Below are positions 25,478-37,659 of a DNA stretch of 64,000 bases, one piece after another. Position 1 is the first letter of the stretch, and every line of letters starts with the position of its first letter. The DNA is from Fasciola hepatica (lineage: Eukaryota; Platyhelminthes; Trematoda; Plagiorchiida; Fasciolidae), in assembly GCA_948099385.1 (NCBI GenBank), contig CANUEZ040000031.1:4891001-4955000 (forward strand). The letters are read 5' to 3'. The translations under genes and the position numbers were made by a program. The notes beneath the pieces are model-generated. The model was not told the DNA's origin and ran no database searches. It saw only the letters and a program-made list of their open reading frames with translations.

Positions 25478-27567
25478 TCACGTAAGAACCAGTTTATTGA
25501 TCCTGATTTTAAAGAGAGGAAAGTTGTAAGTGGATGTGAAGTCTGAAAGAGGGAGCGTGTTCCACAGTTTAACGGTTAGGGAAAAAAGGAGATTGCAAGA
25601 CAGAAGTATGACATCAAGTGACAAATTTGATAAGGATGACTCGCTGCTTGGGTACGCGGTGATTGGGGAAAAGTTTTAGAAGAAGCCGCCAAAACGAGCT
25701 CAGGAGAACAAAATACAAAAATGGTGCCCTTAGAAGGGGACAACGAAGCAACCGCCCGACGATGGGCGAGTGACTGCAGTTTGGAGGTTAATGAAGGGAC
25801 TTCAGTCAATCGGGCGGCCTTTCGTTAAACCCGGTCAAGAGGAGAAAGAGAAGTAGACAAAGCTCCACCCAAAAACGTGACTACAGTATTCAAGTGCGGG
25901 GTGGATTTGAGCTTTGTACGACAGAACTGGTGTGAAAAGGTGTCTAGCGCGAAACAGGAGACCAACTCTGCGCGCAGCACAAGGGGCGAGCTGAGATATG
26001 AAAGTGGACCAGCATGGGGAAGTTACAGAAAAACCAATAAGAGAGATAAAATCCGTGGAATGCAGCACAGTTGAATCAAAGGATTGTGGAGAGGAAAATG
26101 AATAATGTTTTGAAGAAATTGAGAGAGGCGGTAGACGAAACATGATTGAAGAAGCCCCGGGGGGAGATATCTTCGAGGTCGGAGTCTAAAGATACACTGG
26201 TTGCACTGCGGTCGCGATCGACGTTGGTGTTGGCCTGACGGAGAGTGCAGTAATAAAGGGAAGAGTGAAGGGTGGCATCATCGGAAAAGGAATGGGCTGG
26301 GTTGGAAGTAGTGGAAAGGTCATTTAATAGTAAAAGAGTTAGGACGCAAGTATTGAGCCTTTGGGAACGCCAGCATTCACAGGAATTAGCTGAGACAGAA
26401 CCCTATTAACTTGGACGAAGATGGTTCGAGTGTGAAACGAGAGGCAGCAGATCACCGACGGAACGGCGAGGTCGGAAGCCGTATCGGCGGTCGCTCAGTA
26501 ATCCTTCACGTTCCAGAAACGCACGTAGTTGGTCGGAGGTGATGGTTTCGAATACTTTCGAAATAACAGTAAGGGAAAGTAGACGACATATTTTGAAGAC
26601 GATGGGTGGCTTACCGTCCGGAACGGGTGGTTTGCATACTTCTAGAGAGCGCAGCGCTTGGCGAATCTTCGTATTGTTGATATGAAATAGGAAATGAGGG
26701 ACAGGGGGAAGGATAAGAAGATAAAGTGCAACTGAAGACAAACCGAGAAACAAGTCTCCGCTCTCGTGTGGTTCTCAAAGAAGACCACCTGAAGAATTAC
26801 AAGTGGGAGGGGAATTGGAAGGGCAAAAGTTGCGGGAGACTGCTTTGGCAGCGTAGCGAAATGTTCGGTCACCAGTGACAGCGTGCGCAGCGTTTTTTGG
26901 TTCTCCGTATGGCTGACGGGCGTCTGTTCCTGGCTTGCACGAGACGGTGGTGGAAGTCCAGAGTGGGTGGATGGCGCCAGTAGCGAAATGCTGAACGCTT
27001 CAAGCGTACAGCACGATCATATGCGTGGTTGGACCACTCGGAGGGTTCGGGTTTGCCGAGTTTGAAAGAGTGTGGAATGAAGAGTTGAATACCTTGAGAA
27101 ATAATGTCGGTGAAGTTGAAAGCGGAAGGGGAAACGTCATAAGTAAAGGAGCAATCGTTCCAAGGATAGGAAATCTCGAAAGTCGTCCCAGTTCCCTGAA
27201 CTCCAGCGCCAAAATGTGTCTGGAGGTGGGTGGAGAATCGGGACTAGTAAAACTGATGGAGCAAAAAAACGATACAGTGGTCCGATGAACCAAGTGGAGG
27301 AAGGGTAGAGATGTCTGAGAGGAGAAAAGGAACGGAATTGTGAATAAGATCGAGGGTATGAGCACAGTCGCCAACTCGGTAGGGGATACGTGTGAGGAGG
27401 TAAAGTAGTTGGCACAGGTTGTTGGATACGACAAAATGTTCGGCTTCACGCACCAGAGTCGAAGTGGCCGATGAGTGAATCATCCAATCCCGATTGTGAA
27501 CATTAAGTTTTCCTAAGATAATGATATGACAGTTGGGGTCTGTCACAAAGAAGCGCACAGTGTTCAA
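25478..27567 (-). pseudogene. Jockey-like LINE ORF2 (endonuclease-reverse transcriptase), decayed
   Basis: Minus-strand reading from 27567 downward starts in an endonuclease (IIILGKLNVHNRDW, TSTLVREAEHFVVSNNLCQL, GSSDHCIVFL). A linker follows to the RT: KIRQALRSLEVCKPPVPDG (~26660) and VISKVFETITSDQLRAFLE (~26560), then DRRYGFRPRRSVGDLL (~26470). The central RT block with the catalytic aspartates is missing between ~26400 and 26140, a likely internal deletion. The C-terminus has RVGLLFRARHLFTPVLS and ALEYCSHVFGW (~25990-25880), HRRAVASLS and a tail ending in KIRINKLVLT with a stop at 25478-25480. The LEYCSH(V/I)WG block is typical of Jockey/Rex-type LINEs. Several frame changes make it inactive. 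Confidence 0.83.
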
Positions 27568-27639
27568 AGATGAGAAATCGAAGGTGGATGAGTCGCTACT
27601 GTCGGGTGAACGGTAAGCAATGCAAAAGTTGTGACTAGA

Positions 27640-28607
27640 ATAAGGAAGTCAGAGTTTCAGCTAGGGAGCTTGATGACAGCTGGCGGTGATGTTGGGGAGG
27701 AGACTACATCACGAATCGCGAGAGCCACAGCGGCTTTCGTAGACCTGCGTCATCTGTGGTGTCACCATGGCATCCGGCTTTCCCTCAAGGGAAGGTTGCG
27801 CAGTGCCACAGTTCGCAGTGTTATTCTTTACGGTTGCGAGACCTGGCTCCTTCGCATTGAGGATGCCCGGGGGCTTTCTGTGTTCGACCACCGATGTCTC
27901 CGAAGCATTGCTCGTGTCTGGTGGGAACATCGGGTGAGCAATGATGAGGTTCGTCGTCGTGTGTTTGACGCTGATAGTCGCCCCCTGACAGAGGTAATCA
28001 CTCTACACCGCCTCCAATGGCTTGGGCACGTTTTGCGCATGCCCGCCCATCGTTTACGATTTCGTGCTCCTTTTACACGCGCTGCGCAAGGCTGTAAGGT
28101 TGATTAGACCTTACTTCGCGGTTTCCTTAATAAACGCGTGTTTCGGTCCTTTGTGGTGCGTGGGCCACCTGTACGTTACTCTATGTGCGACACTGCACGA
28201 ATATGTTAACCAGAACAGTATTCTCCACGACCCGTGAGAACGAGAAGGCGATTGGGAGAGATAGTGGTTAGCGTGTATTTGGGAGCGTGCGCAAGAGCAA
28301 CGGTCAAATGGCAGTCGCGCTTGGCATTCGGCGTTCAGTTAAACAATAAACGTGGTAAAAGTATGAACGAAGATGGCCACCGCTACAAGGCTGCAAGAAA
28401 CGGCGTGGTGGTCAGGTTGTGACTTGGCACAGGGCTGTGAAGAAATTAGCTTCGGCTTTGGCTTCGGTTGATGCTTCCCGCCTTCCTGGTTGGGGCCCAA
28501 GAGATGAGGATTACCGCTGGTTAGGGACGCTGAGAAATATGGCTCGGAACCGAATTCAGTGGCGCGAATGTTGTATGGCCTATCTGTTGACTTCCTGTTC
28601 CCCATAA
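27640..28607 (+). pseudogene. RTE-like LINE C-terminus, split by a solo LTR
   Basis: The first part (27640-28092) reads from GDVGEE through LYGCETWLLRIEDARGLSVFDHRCLRSIAR and LQWLGHVLRMPAHRLR. A solo LTR at 28093-28387 interrupts it. After the second AGGC repeat the same protein resumes (CKKRRGGQVV, VDASRLPGWGPRDE, MARNRIQWRECC) and ends at the stop 28605-28607. The segment is the thumb and C-terminal region of an RTE-type LINE whose 5' part is absent. The open frame across ~660 bases is longer than in the other copies, so this was a younger insertion. Confidence 0.87.
28093..28387 (-). mobile_element. Solo LTR of the CsRn1-like family with AGGC target-site duplication
   Basis: The 295 bp sequence runs from TGTAAGGTTG to CGCTACA and matches the LTRs of the element at 40189-45628. 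It lacks a ~12 bp duplication (GTGCGTGAGAGC type) found in the latter. It is flanked by AGGC at 28089-28092 and 28388-28391. The perfect 4 bp duplication and absence of internal sequence show insertion followed by LTR-LTR recombination. Its orientation matches the full-length element (coding on the minus strand). Confidence 0.95.
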
Positions 28608-28776
28608 ACAATTGAGAAATAGATATGAAAATCTAAAAAAACGTGTACGGTGAAAATCTTTAAGAAATTGCTTTTACTTATAATCTTTATGCTGACTCTT
28701 TATCCCTCGTCCCTCGACTTTGTAACTTTTCTCTGTTGTTGTTTGCGTTGGCACCATGCCTGTTCTCAAGCCAGTG

Positions 28777-28778
<2 letters not shown>

Positions 28779-28835
<57 letters not shown>
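28779..28835. repeat. (AT)n microsatellite
   Basis: About 28 uninterrupted AT units, just downstream of the LINE terminus. Similar tracts occur at 55041-55112 and 58732-58777. Confidence 0.97.
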
Positions 28836-28839
<4 letters not shown>

Positions 28840-29889
28840 GTCAAACGAAATTCACGACTGAGAAAGTCAAGGTTTTGTAGTCTGGACGTGGTGGCCGATT
28901 GGTGGACAGAATCTTGGACACCAGTCTTGCGTGAGAAACAGGAGTGAAACGCAGATCTTGGGGAATTGGGGAGAAGTGGTATCTGATAGCCGGGAGATCT
29001 TAGTTCCGGTCGAGTATAGAGTAAGAAGAGAAGATTGGAGAAATGATGTAAAGAATCGATTTTGTGGTTCAATCCGCGAATATCAGTGGGGGTGATGAGT
29101 TCTCTATTGTTTTGTGAGTGAGAGAGCGAATGTGTGCGTGATTGCGTGCTGTCATGACTCATAATGTGAGAGGCAAACTGGCAAACATGATCCTGAAACT
29201 TGGATTGGTGAGCCGCATAAAGCATCATGGATGAGGCGTAGTGGTGAGCCGAGCGACAGCACAGTCATCTACACGAAGACGCGTGGAAATGGGGTACTTG
29301 TTAGCATCCCCAGCAGTCATTCTGTCACACTCGTTTGTCATTAGAATTTCGCGCTAGAGTTATAGAACAGCAGACTTCATAACCCCCCAATCAGGAATAA
29401 CTATGCATACCGACTGTGTGTGAACATACGACGAATGGAAGCATAGTAAAACGTAGATTGAGTTCTATACGGGCTCGAAGCGTCCTTTGCGATTCAATGG
29501 GCTTTCCCCAGGCGCGATCATTATTTTCCTGGTCATTGCAAAGCAACGTCTGGTCTAGGTGTCTGTAGGACCGAACTGGTTCGAACAGGTCGCGGTCGAT
29601 GAACAGCTATCTTGCTGATGATCCGTAGAGCGTCCAAGGGCCATTAGTGTTAGCTTTGTTGACTTCTAATCCAATGATCACGAAGGGGTCACTTGTTTCA
29701 AGAATTGGTTGAAGTATGAAGCAAACCTCATGTTGAGTCTATGTGAGCTCCCGAGAAGCAGCCATTATTCCGATAACAGTCCTATCTGCGTACGCCTGTG
29801 TAAATGCGGGTGCGAACTAAACTCTAGACTCCAAAGTGTATTTTTCACTTCGGTGTCAGCAAACATCTGCTTCTGCAGCGGCCTATGAG
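28836..29889. other. Unassigned region after the (AT)n tract
   Basis: One 130-codon open stretch exists on the minus strand (28836-29228), but it has no start context, no recognisable domain and no neighbours suggesting a gene. I see no other feature. Confidence 0.35.
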
Positions 29890-30125
29890 CACGGTTACCC
29901 AGACCATGGTCGAGAAAAATATATGTTCCCCTCGAAGACGCCAAGTGGACAAGCCTCAATTGATCTGAGGGAGCGAGCTTATTTCTGTAGTCACGCTTGC
30001 AATGGGGCTGATTGTTGTAGACTAATCCGGTTAACTGAACAGGATGACTAGCACACGGGTGTGCGCGAACCCTTTGATGCTTACGTGCGCATTGGCCAGA
30101 AAACGGTCTCATTCGGTTAGTATCA
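29890..30125 (+). repeat. Dispersed repeat R1, uninterrupted copy
   Basis: About 235 bases shared with 52225-52399 plus 53303-53420. Both contain an ACCnTGGTCGAG block, then TTCCCCTCGAA, then GTGGACAAGCCTCAATTGA and a CTGAGGGAGCGAG block, then GGTTAAC(T/C)GAA and AGGATGACTAGCA. The family is not identified; there is no coding potential and no terminal repeat. This copy shows the intact order that the second copy has lost. Confidence 0.75.
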
Positions 30126-31009
30126 ATTCGCAATCGTTTTGCTGAGGCATGAAATCAGCAGCGTTAAGCAGAGAGATGTTCGGTCGACCAAATAAGGTTA
30201 GCAACAAAATTGGTTTACATAGAGTTTTGAAAAGTATTCCAATCAATTCGTGGCAAGTTGGCGTTTTTTTAGTTCAATGCGAATGCTGTGTATTCGTTAG
30301 GTTCACAATACAGCAAATAAAATAATAAAGTACCAGATTGTGACACAAGGATATGAAGTAAGGATGGAGCGTGAAAAGTACGTTTTCATTCAGAGGGATT
30401 TTGTACACAATGCGGTGGTGACCGTCTGGCAGTGGGCAAATGTTCATACCCCAGATAAATTGAGGCAGATCATTTCAAATTTAGAACAATTTTCAAAATA
30501 ATACAGTCCCTAACTCTGTTTAGAACGCATACTACATCTGGCCATATTCCACTTTGCTGACTCACTTTTGCGCAAAAATTCACCATTGCCGTACTTTGGT
30601 CGTGTAATGACGACGGACGAACGGAAATCCAACGCGGAATGGAGACTAAAGCGAGTAACGTGCGCGTAGTTAGCGAGTAATCGAGAGTATTCAAGTTGAA
30701 TTAGACGAATAATTCGTTTTGCTCGGGTTTAGATAAACACTCAACCACACAAAAATGGCATAGTCAAATAAATTCGTCACAGCAGGTCGTAGAGGAAATA
30801 AACCAAACACGATCAAGGTCGCTACACAAACTCTTATTGGGTTGAGTTGTGTTCATCCTAAGTGAATATAGCAAAAGGAGGAGTGGCCATAAGACTCGGT
30901 AAACTAGTTGGTCGGGCACGTGCCCTAATTGTGCAGCTGCGCCAGAAAAACCGACCGAAAATTGTCGTTGCATACCATCGACAGGAGAGCTGCCTGCTAC
31001 ATGGCTCGC
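30126..31009. other. Unassigned region
   Basis: AT-rich DNA with no gene or element that I can recognise. Short AATAAA-like stretches (~30318-30330) have no matching upstream coding region. Confidence 0.4.
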
Positions 31010-31792
31010 GAACTTTTCGTCGCCGTACATTTTGTCGCTGGACACTTGGTCGCCGGGAATTTGGTCAAATGGATATTTGGTCGCTGGACATTTGGTCGCC
31101 AGACATTTGGATGATTGAATCACGCTCTATTACCTTAAGTCTGTCAAATGTCACGCCCTCAGAAAGTAGCTGAAACCCAGTCCCAAACCTCTTTTTCATT
31201 GGTTTTCAACCTTTGAATATAGTACCTTGAAAATGTCACAGTCAGTACAATGTTCCCATTATCTCCCAAACCAACCTCAGTCTACCAAAAATAGCACCCG
31301 ACTGGTTACGACAAGGCCAGTGATAAATCCTGTTTTGCCTCTTGCATGTAGTCGTCAAGGTGAGTCATTTTGTTCACATATTGAGGTAGTCAAGTGGATC
31401 AAGCGTCTATCATCTCAAAAAGGACAAAGGCTTGAACTCCAGATTCACCAGGTACTGCCATGGTAGACCACACTACCATTTCGGCTGACCTTAGTTTCAA
31501 GCCTCCGGCTTTGGGAATTCCGATGTGAAGCTGTTGACGGTCAAAAGAATTTGACTGTCATGCATTTGCATAACAGCATAGCGCTAGCCTTTTTGCTTAA
31601 CGATTCGTGACCAATGTATGCCTTTATATTTCTAGATTGCCAGGTGTTAACTATAAATCCCGAGAATAGCCACGCCTAATCCACTTTCTGAGGGTGTGAC
31701 ATTTGACAAACTTAAGTGAACATGGCGTAATTCAATCATCCAAGTGTCTGGCGGCCAAATATCCATTCGACCAATTGTCCGGAGACGACACT
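31010..31792. mobile_element. Foldback (long inverted-repeat) element with minisatellite arms
   Basis: The left arm (~31010-31168) and right arm (~31680-31792) are inverted copies. Both contain, in opposite orientation, CAGACA(T/C)TTGGATGATTGAAT, TGTCAAATGTCAC and CCCTCAGAAAGT. The outer part of the left arm is a ~15 bp minisatellite with about five units of the type ATTTGGTCGCCGGAC. The 510 bp centre has no transposase. This architecture fits a non-autonomous DNA transposon of foldback or long-TIR type. The superfamily and target-site duplication cannot be settled because the outer ends are degenerate. Confidence 0.8.
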
Positions 31793-32599
31793 ACATTTAT
31801 TTATGGAAATAATCATCGCTCTTATCCCCTGGATCAACTTTGATTTATCACACAAAACCAAGCTGTTCCTGGTTCGGCCGCAAATACGACAGATACTCTT
31901 GTGAGTCCCTCCTGACCGCTTCTCGCCATGTACTCTTCGATATGTTTGTTCTCAATAAAATTTCGGTGGCTCATGACTCTGATCTTCTGATTAGTGGCAA
32001 AGCATCATTCGATTTGTATTTGTGGTCATCGGTCACGTCCGTAAATCATTCGTCTTGTTTGCCTAACGATCTAAATTGGTGAACCCGAACACTGTAGTGA
32101 CACTGTACTAGCGCCCGTTGGGTTTTATTGGCTGCTTTCTGTAGAGTTAGCATAGCCTTGCTTAGCAGCCAAATGAACGACGAGAATAAGTGAAAAGTGT
32201 TAGGCTTAAAAACGAAATTTTCTTCATTTCTGACAATGAAGGTGAATATTCCAACAGGTACCACAGAAAGATAACCTCTGTATCGATTTTAATCAGATAA
32301 GCTTAGTTGTTGATGGATGAACTTAAGTTACTGAATCTCGGGGTCATTGACTTCACTTTTACATTCAGCACTGTCGGCACTTTGAAAGCAAAAATCAATA
32401 AAATACGTTTCTTGTTTGTCTGGTTCGATATATAGATGGAGAGAAGCGGGTCCATGTCAGCGCTAGAAATAAGGAGGGTAGTCTGAATTGCGTGAAAAAA
32501 TTACAAGCTAGATTGATTGATATACCATAAATTTAGATATTTCCACTGTCTACAACATGGATGCCACTCGAATAATTCGAACTTGACTCATTCATTTTT
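31793..32599. other. Unassigned region
   Basis: No gene, RNA or repeat recognised between the foldback element and the next LINE fragment. Open stretches are all below 82 codons without motifs. Confidence 0.4.
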
Positions 32600-33330
32600 C
32601 CACTGACATCAACTGATCCGTACTGGCATTTTGCCTAGCTCCAAGCCTGATCGACTGGAATATACATCGGTTACAGTCACTAATCCTATCAACTCGGTTT
32701 CGAAACCTACCGGTCTCATCCGGTGGTCGGGTATCGGATGAAATGTCGTCGCCCATACGGAAGGCGTGTTTGGCTTTCACCAATTTCAGTCATCTGTGGC
32801 GCTAGTTAGACATCCGATTGACTGTCAGGGGTAAAGTGTACCCTGCGGTAGTTTTATACGATTCAGAAAAGTGGCCGTTATGGGTAGAAGATACGCTAAG
32901 ACTGTCGGTGTTTCAGCATCGATTTATTCATAATTTTTCTCGGATACGGTGCGATCACTATATCACCAATGCTCAGGTTAGGTGAAGTGTTGGAAACCAG
33001 ACGTCAGTCACTGGAATAAATACTTAATCTAAACATATTAGGATGGCCGAGACGTGCTACGCACTCCCACCGATAGACTTCCTCGGCGCACGCTGTTCTG
33101 TGATGCAGGTGCTGGCTGGAGGGTGGGTCGAGGTGGTCAATCCATGACGTGGCAAAAAGTATGAAATCCTTGATCATTAGACTTGGCCAAGTAGAACGTG
33201 TGGAACTTCCGGGTTGCAGTCCACCAGACACCTATTTGGTTGTTGGAGACATTGTGATATGGCTAGGTGTCGTGGCTATCGGCGTAGTTGCATTCAGACC
33301 CTTTCTTCATCTTCGAGATTTTCGTTTATT
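32600..33330 (+). pseudogene. RTE-like LINE C-terminal fragment, heavily decayed
   Basis: Plus-strand reading with frame changes gives a VSDEMSS-type block (~32730), AFTNFSHLWR (~32775), LYDSEKWPLWVEDTLRLSVFQHRF (~32855), NAQVR, then LPRRTLFCDAGAG (~33080), GRGGQSMTWQK (~33125) and SLIIRLGQVERVELPGC (~33163). These are the same C-terminal blocks as at 27640-28607, more eroded. The 5' part is lost. Confidence 0.75.
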
Positions 33331-33454
33331 AGATTGTTTATATCTCCGTTTCACTATGTGCTTCTATTCATTTCACCTTTTACCCGACCATACCGTGAGG
33401 TAGTGTGGTATTTCAGTACCCATCGCATGGGACGCGGAGCGGCACAGCTTCATG

Positions 33455-33720
33455 GCCATATGCGCTGAGGAACGTCAACCAATCAGGGTTACGCTGAACG
33501 TGCACAACAGAAGCTCGCCGTGATTGGTCGGTTTGTAATCTGCCAATTATTTCCTTTGATTTAACATAATTGTACAAACTGGTTCTGCAATAAAATTAAC
33601 GTGCAATTCCGTGGCATTGGTCTTCTTGCTATTCCGGTTTGTATAGTTCTGGGTTGGAGTGATTTCAATACGTTTTATCGGTCCGAGTATTACGAATACT
33701 AAGGGCAGCAACCAAAACCA
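33455..33720 (+). mobile_element. Diverged solo LTR of gypsy family B
   Basis: Aligns in the plus orientation with 62770-62970: GTGATTGGTC, GTACAAAC(T/C)(G)GTTCTGCAATA, TAACGTGC, TTGGTCTTCTT and GTTCTGGGTTGG...ATTTCAATA occur in the same order and spacing. No internal sequence adjoins it. The 5' end is approximate. Confidence 0.75.
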
Positions 33721-36700
33721 GAGCATGGAAGTGCCAGGTTGGTGATTGAAAGAACTGAACTGAACCGGGTTTACAGCTACTCTTTCTCTCTTGTTCCTGT
33801 TTTTTGACTTATCCAACCCCATCATCCCTAGTTTAGTTATCACTTGACGCTATGCATGTAGACTGTGATAGCATGGGTAAGAATAACTGGAAACAAGCTT
33901 GTTCGTTACTTTGTGTTGTTCTTCTCACTCATTTGTCTCCAGTAGAACGACAGTTCTATTCTGTTGCAATCGTCCATTCTGCATCTACATTGTGAATCGG
34001 ACCCATTTTCTAAGTTTCAAACGTTATACTTTGCCATCTAGATGAGCCATACATTGAATCGCCCATGAACTACTTCTGGGCAATCTCATATTCCTCTTTA
34101 ACGGTGTTTTTCCAAATGACCGTGTGTTAATATAGCTCCCAAATTCTACTATATCATGGAATGCCCGAATTGACATGTCATAATTTTTCTTCCAACTTAA
34201 CAGAAAACACTACAATGCATTTTTCCGCGAAATAAATCATCCTTCCATCGATCTCATGCTTGTTTACCGAAAGGCTATCGAATCACATCAAGTGAGATGT
34301 ACAAATCGATTGCTTTTTCATTTTCATCGCTGTCAAACTAGCATTGATGCATCGTGAACTGCTCGCGTATTGATGATACAAACGAGATCCCCACGTGATC
34401 AGTAACATTTCGCATCTGTCATCCACAATGGATTATATTCTATTTCTTGTTCAGGTTGAAGATGTTTGCGTTGGAAGTCTGTGGTGATTCAAGCTCCGCT
34501 GCGCGTAGCAAGATGCAGCAAAGTTTCGTGTCCATCAATCACAGCAGAATTCAACCAGTCAGACCATAACGATTTTGTGTACTATGATCAAGAAATTTGA
34601 GAAATCCCGTTTGGACTAATCATTGTTAATTTGTCCAATCATCACGCATGCATTTTTATACAAAACCAAATGCACTGTGCGCTCATGACATGTCCTAGTG
34701 AAGCTTGGCTACTGACTAGCAGTGCGCATGTCTAGCACGCATGATCCATCTCCGCATTATGTAAAAGTGTCTGGCATGGCTTTGCCTACATATCACATCG
34801 TCCATGGACCAGATTTCAGGCAATTCGGTCATTGCACAGACCTACCTGTGACCGGGTAATCAGAGCATTCGGGTGCAACCGGATTGCCTTGAGTACCAGT
34901 TGTATTTCCCATTGCTTCGTACATAAACGAATACCCTACCTTCTGGCAAGTGAAGTTACATGTTTAGGGTATAAGTGCGCATGCGGAAATGGTATGATGA
35001 CGCCAGTGACGTGACTAACGAGAGCGAGAGCGAGAAAGAGAGGGAGAGAGAGATTGGGAAAAACGGGCTATTGGGAATGATAGGGATTTCCTGTCGAAGT
35101 TTGAAAGAAGAAAAACTAGTCAAATCCGGCCCCTTGCATGCACGTTATCTGGCCAAACGAAGAGTGATACTCTCAGAGCCGTTTTACGGTGTATCTATCT
35201 TTACATAAGTCACTCTCAGTAGTCGAAACACCGGCTAATTATAGTCTTCCCGAGACAACGGTATGTTGTTGACATTGAAATTTTCCCGCATAAAAACATA
35301 TGGCTCATCATTTTTTTCAATGCATTCTGAAACTCCTTCGGTTCTGACATAGTGAATGACAATCTGTTTATGAGGGAAATATAAAGTTACTAAAAGCAAA
35401 CCTGCCCGGTACGGCTTTGTTTGTAGTGTCAATACGAGTATTCCCGACCACTGGTTGTGTTGTAAACGAGGCTAACAGTAATGAGTAGTCGTAATTCCGG
35501 TCTTCGTAGACCTGAGCACGCACTAAATCATTGCATACGGCTGACATATCCGCTCTGGCGAAATGCAGACGGCTAGTTCATGAGACGATACTTGTTCCTT
35601 TTCTGTCCAGATCTCTGGGTGCCAGCAAAACTCTTGTTCCATTCAGCAAGTGCTGTCTGCTCATGAGTTCAGCACAATTAAATTCTAAGGTTATCATGAG
35701 CGTAGAGATTTATTTTGCTAACCATTTGATCATCACATTACTATATAATTCGACCAGTGAGTCAGAACGACTGCTGTCTGGGGTAGGGAAAAGGGTTATT
35801 GGTCACTCGTGGTGTGAAGATTCTGAATTCACCGGGTTGACCCTAATTCCGTTGCGTAAAACGCGCAGATATTGTGTGTTGATTCGGTTTGGACGGCATA
35901 CAGCGGCTTTAGGGATGTGACAGGACGAACAATAATCGAAAACTGTTATTCTCAATGGAATAATGCGTAATTATCGACGTTGGTATGCAACAGAGCTCGA
36001 AGGCACAAACCGACACATTCGTTCTGCCGATCGATGCCTCTCAGGTCATCTCCACGGCTGGAAGTAGGTGCATGCATATACACACCGCAGACGTCCTTCG
36101 GTGTCGGTAAATTGTGTGTGTGTGTGTGTGTGTGCGTGTGGGTGGGTGAGTGAACATGCAGTCATAGTGCGGATAAAGGCCTAATTCATTGTCATTCTCG
36201 GGTCTTGAAAAGCAGTATAATGAGTCTGTGGTGTCTGACTTCGCGACGCACATCGAACCACACCTGAACACGTGCGCACAAGCTTATAACCATACATCGG
36301 TCAAGGTTGTTCATTTCGTTCGACCTGCCCATGTTGACAATGCGGCACACGGGCGTGCCAGTGATTATTGGGGTATCCGTCCGGGAAATGTGAGAATGCC
36401 GGTTAAGCCCGTTGGAACTTGCAAGTACACCACAAAAGGACTCAGGATTCAACAAGTTTGTGCAAAACCTGTATGAATGCTTGAAACTTAATATCAACGA
36501 ATGTTTCAACAAAATATTTTCCATTTCAGATCGTTATCCATAGAGATTTGTGTGCCAAATGTGCGGTAAAACCATCGGAAAGAGTACACGTATACTAACA
36601 AAAATGCACATATGCTTGTACGTGTTTGTGTGCCATTTTTACGTTTACTTCGCATACATTTCTCTGGTGCTATTCAAAGGTGAACATGAATGTAATAAAC

Positions 36701-36789
36701 GTCTTTTTGGTTTGCATAATATGACTCACCACACAGTTTCAACGCTCAACTTACCACTGAAATCTATGAAAATAGCGGACAGCTGCTTA
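33721..36789. other. Unassigned 3 kb region with simple-sequence tracts
   Basis: I see no convincing gene. A purine tract (GAGAGCGAGAGCGAGAAAG type) lies at 35018-35054 and a GT run at 36114-36136. Open stretches at 35531-35920 (plus) and 36192-36524 (minus) lack domains and start context. Confidence 0.4.
36114..36136. repeat. (GT)n microsatellite
   Basis: A short run of GT units continuing into GTGGGTGGGTGAG. Confidence 0.9.
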
Positions 36790-36905
36790 ATCCGTGTTGG
36801 GAGTCATCCGTAGTGCACATGCACTGAACCTCCACTAGGACTAGAACCCGAGGTGAACAGTTGAGTCGAACATTTAACTACCAGGCTACCCAGGCTGTCT
36901 CTCAA
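36790..36905 (-). repeat. tRNA-derived SINE-like sequence
   Basis: On the minus strand, a GCCTGGGTAGCCTGGTAGTT segment resembles a pol III A box (TGGTAGTTAAATG). About 30 bases later, GGTTCTAGTCC resembles the B box consensus GGTTCGANTCC. The acceptor stem is not properly formed, so this is not a working tRNA gene. A tRNA-derived SINE head is the likeliest reading; no poly-A tail or target duplication was found. Confidence 0.5.
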
Positions 36906-37659
36906 TGGTTTGTTAAACATATCCACTACATGATATAGCATCATTCCATCACTGGCTTTGAAAGGTAACAACCCTTTTCCAGCACAGAGATCGATTCATG
37001 TGATAAAAGACTTCCCTATAGGGACCTATGTACAACGAAGGCATCCGGTTATAAGCAACCTACAGGGTTTGGATACTATGTGTATGTAAGTAGTAGAAGA
37101 ACAGATAAAATCATGCAGTATGAAAGCTCAACTCCCTATTGAAAACCATCTCTGATCAAGACGAGATACTGTACGCACATAACCAAATAACAAATTCTCA
37201 AAGTGAAAAAAACAATCATTGCAGAAAGTATTGGTTAATGGTGAGTTTCTAGTTCAATCGTTCTTTGAGATATGACATTACACTTTCGGGGTTGTTGAAA
37301 AACCTTACCTGATACGAAGTGGTGAAATAGTGGTAGGTCTTGGACGTGTGCATAGTGTTTATAATTAGAAATCAGTTGGCATCGCAGAATGAAATCATCG
37401 ATCATTGGTCACTTGAATCCACAAAGCCAATCACATATCGGAAAAGGGTGGGACGTTTTGAGCTCCGGTGCAGTTTTCGTAAAGGAGCCAAGCCCAATTT
37501 CGGAGTGCGGGATGGTGTGAGTTTTATTATCTATGGAAGAACCTGGAGAACCCAGATGCACCCTCAAAACTGCGTTCGAAAAGCTGGAGGAACTTTCGCT
37601 GAACCATGTTTTGCTAGTCCGTTCTCAGGCGACCGGGCGTGCTAAGTTCGGTTCACTAG
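36906..37659. other. Unassigned region before the gypsy family B remnant
   Basis: No feature recognised. The 101-codon open stretch at 37340-37645 has no similarity I know. Confidence 0.35.

Noticed and set aside
28836..29228. 130-codon minus-strand ORF
   Set aside because: No recognisable domain, low-complexity Ser/His composition and no splice or promoter context.
31010..31125. Short regularly spaced repeats resembling a CRISPR array
   Set aside because: Units are contiguous 15-mers with no unique spacers, inside an inverted-repeat element of a eukaryotic genome; this is a minisatellite.
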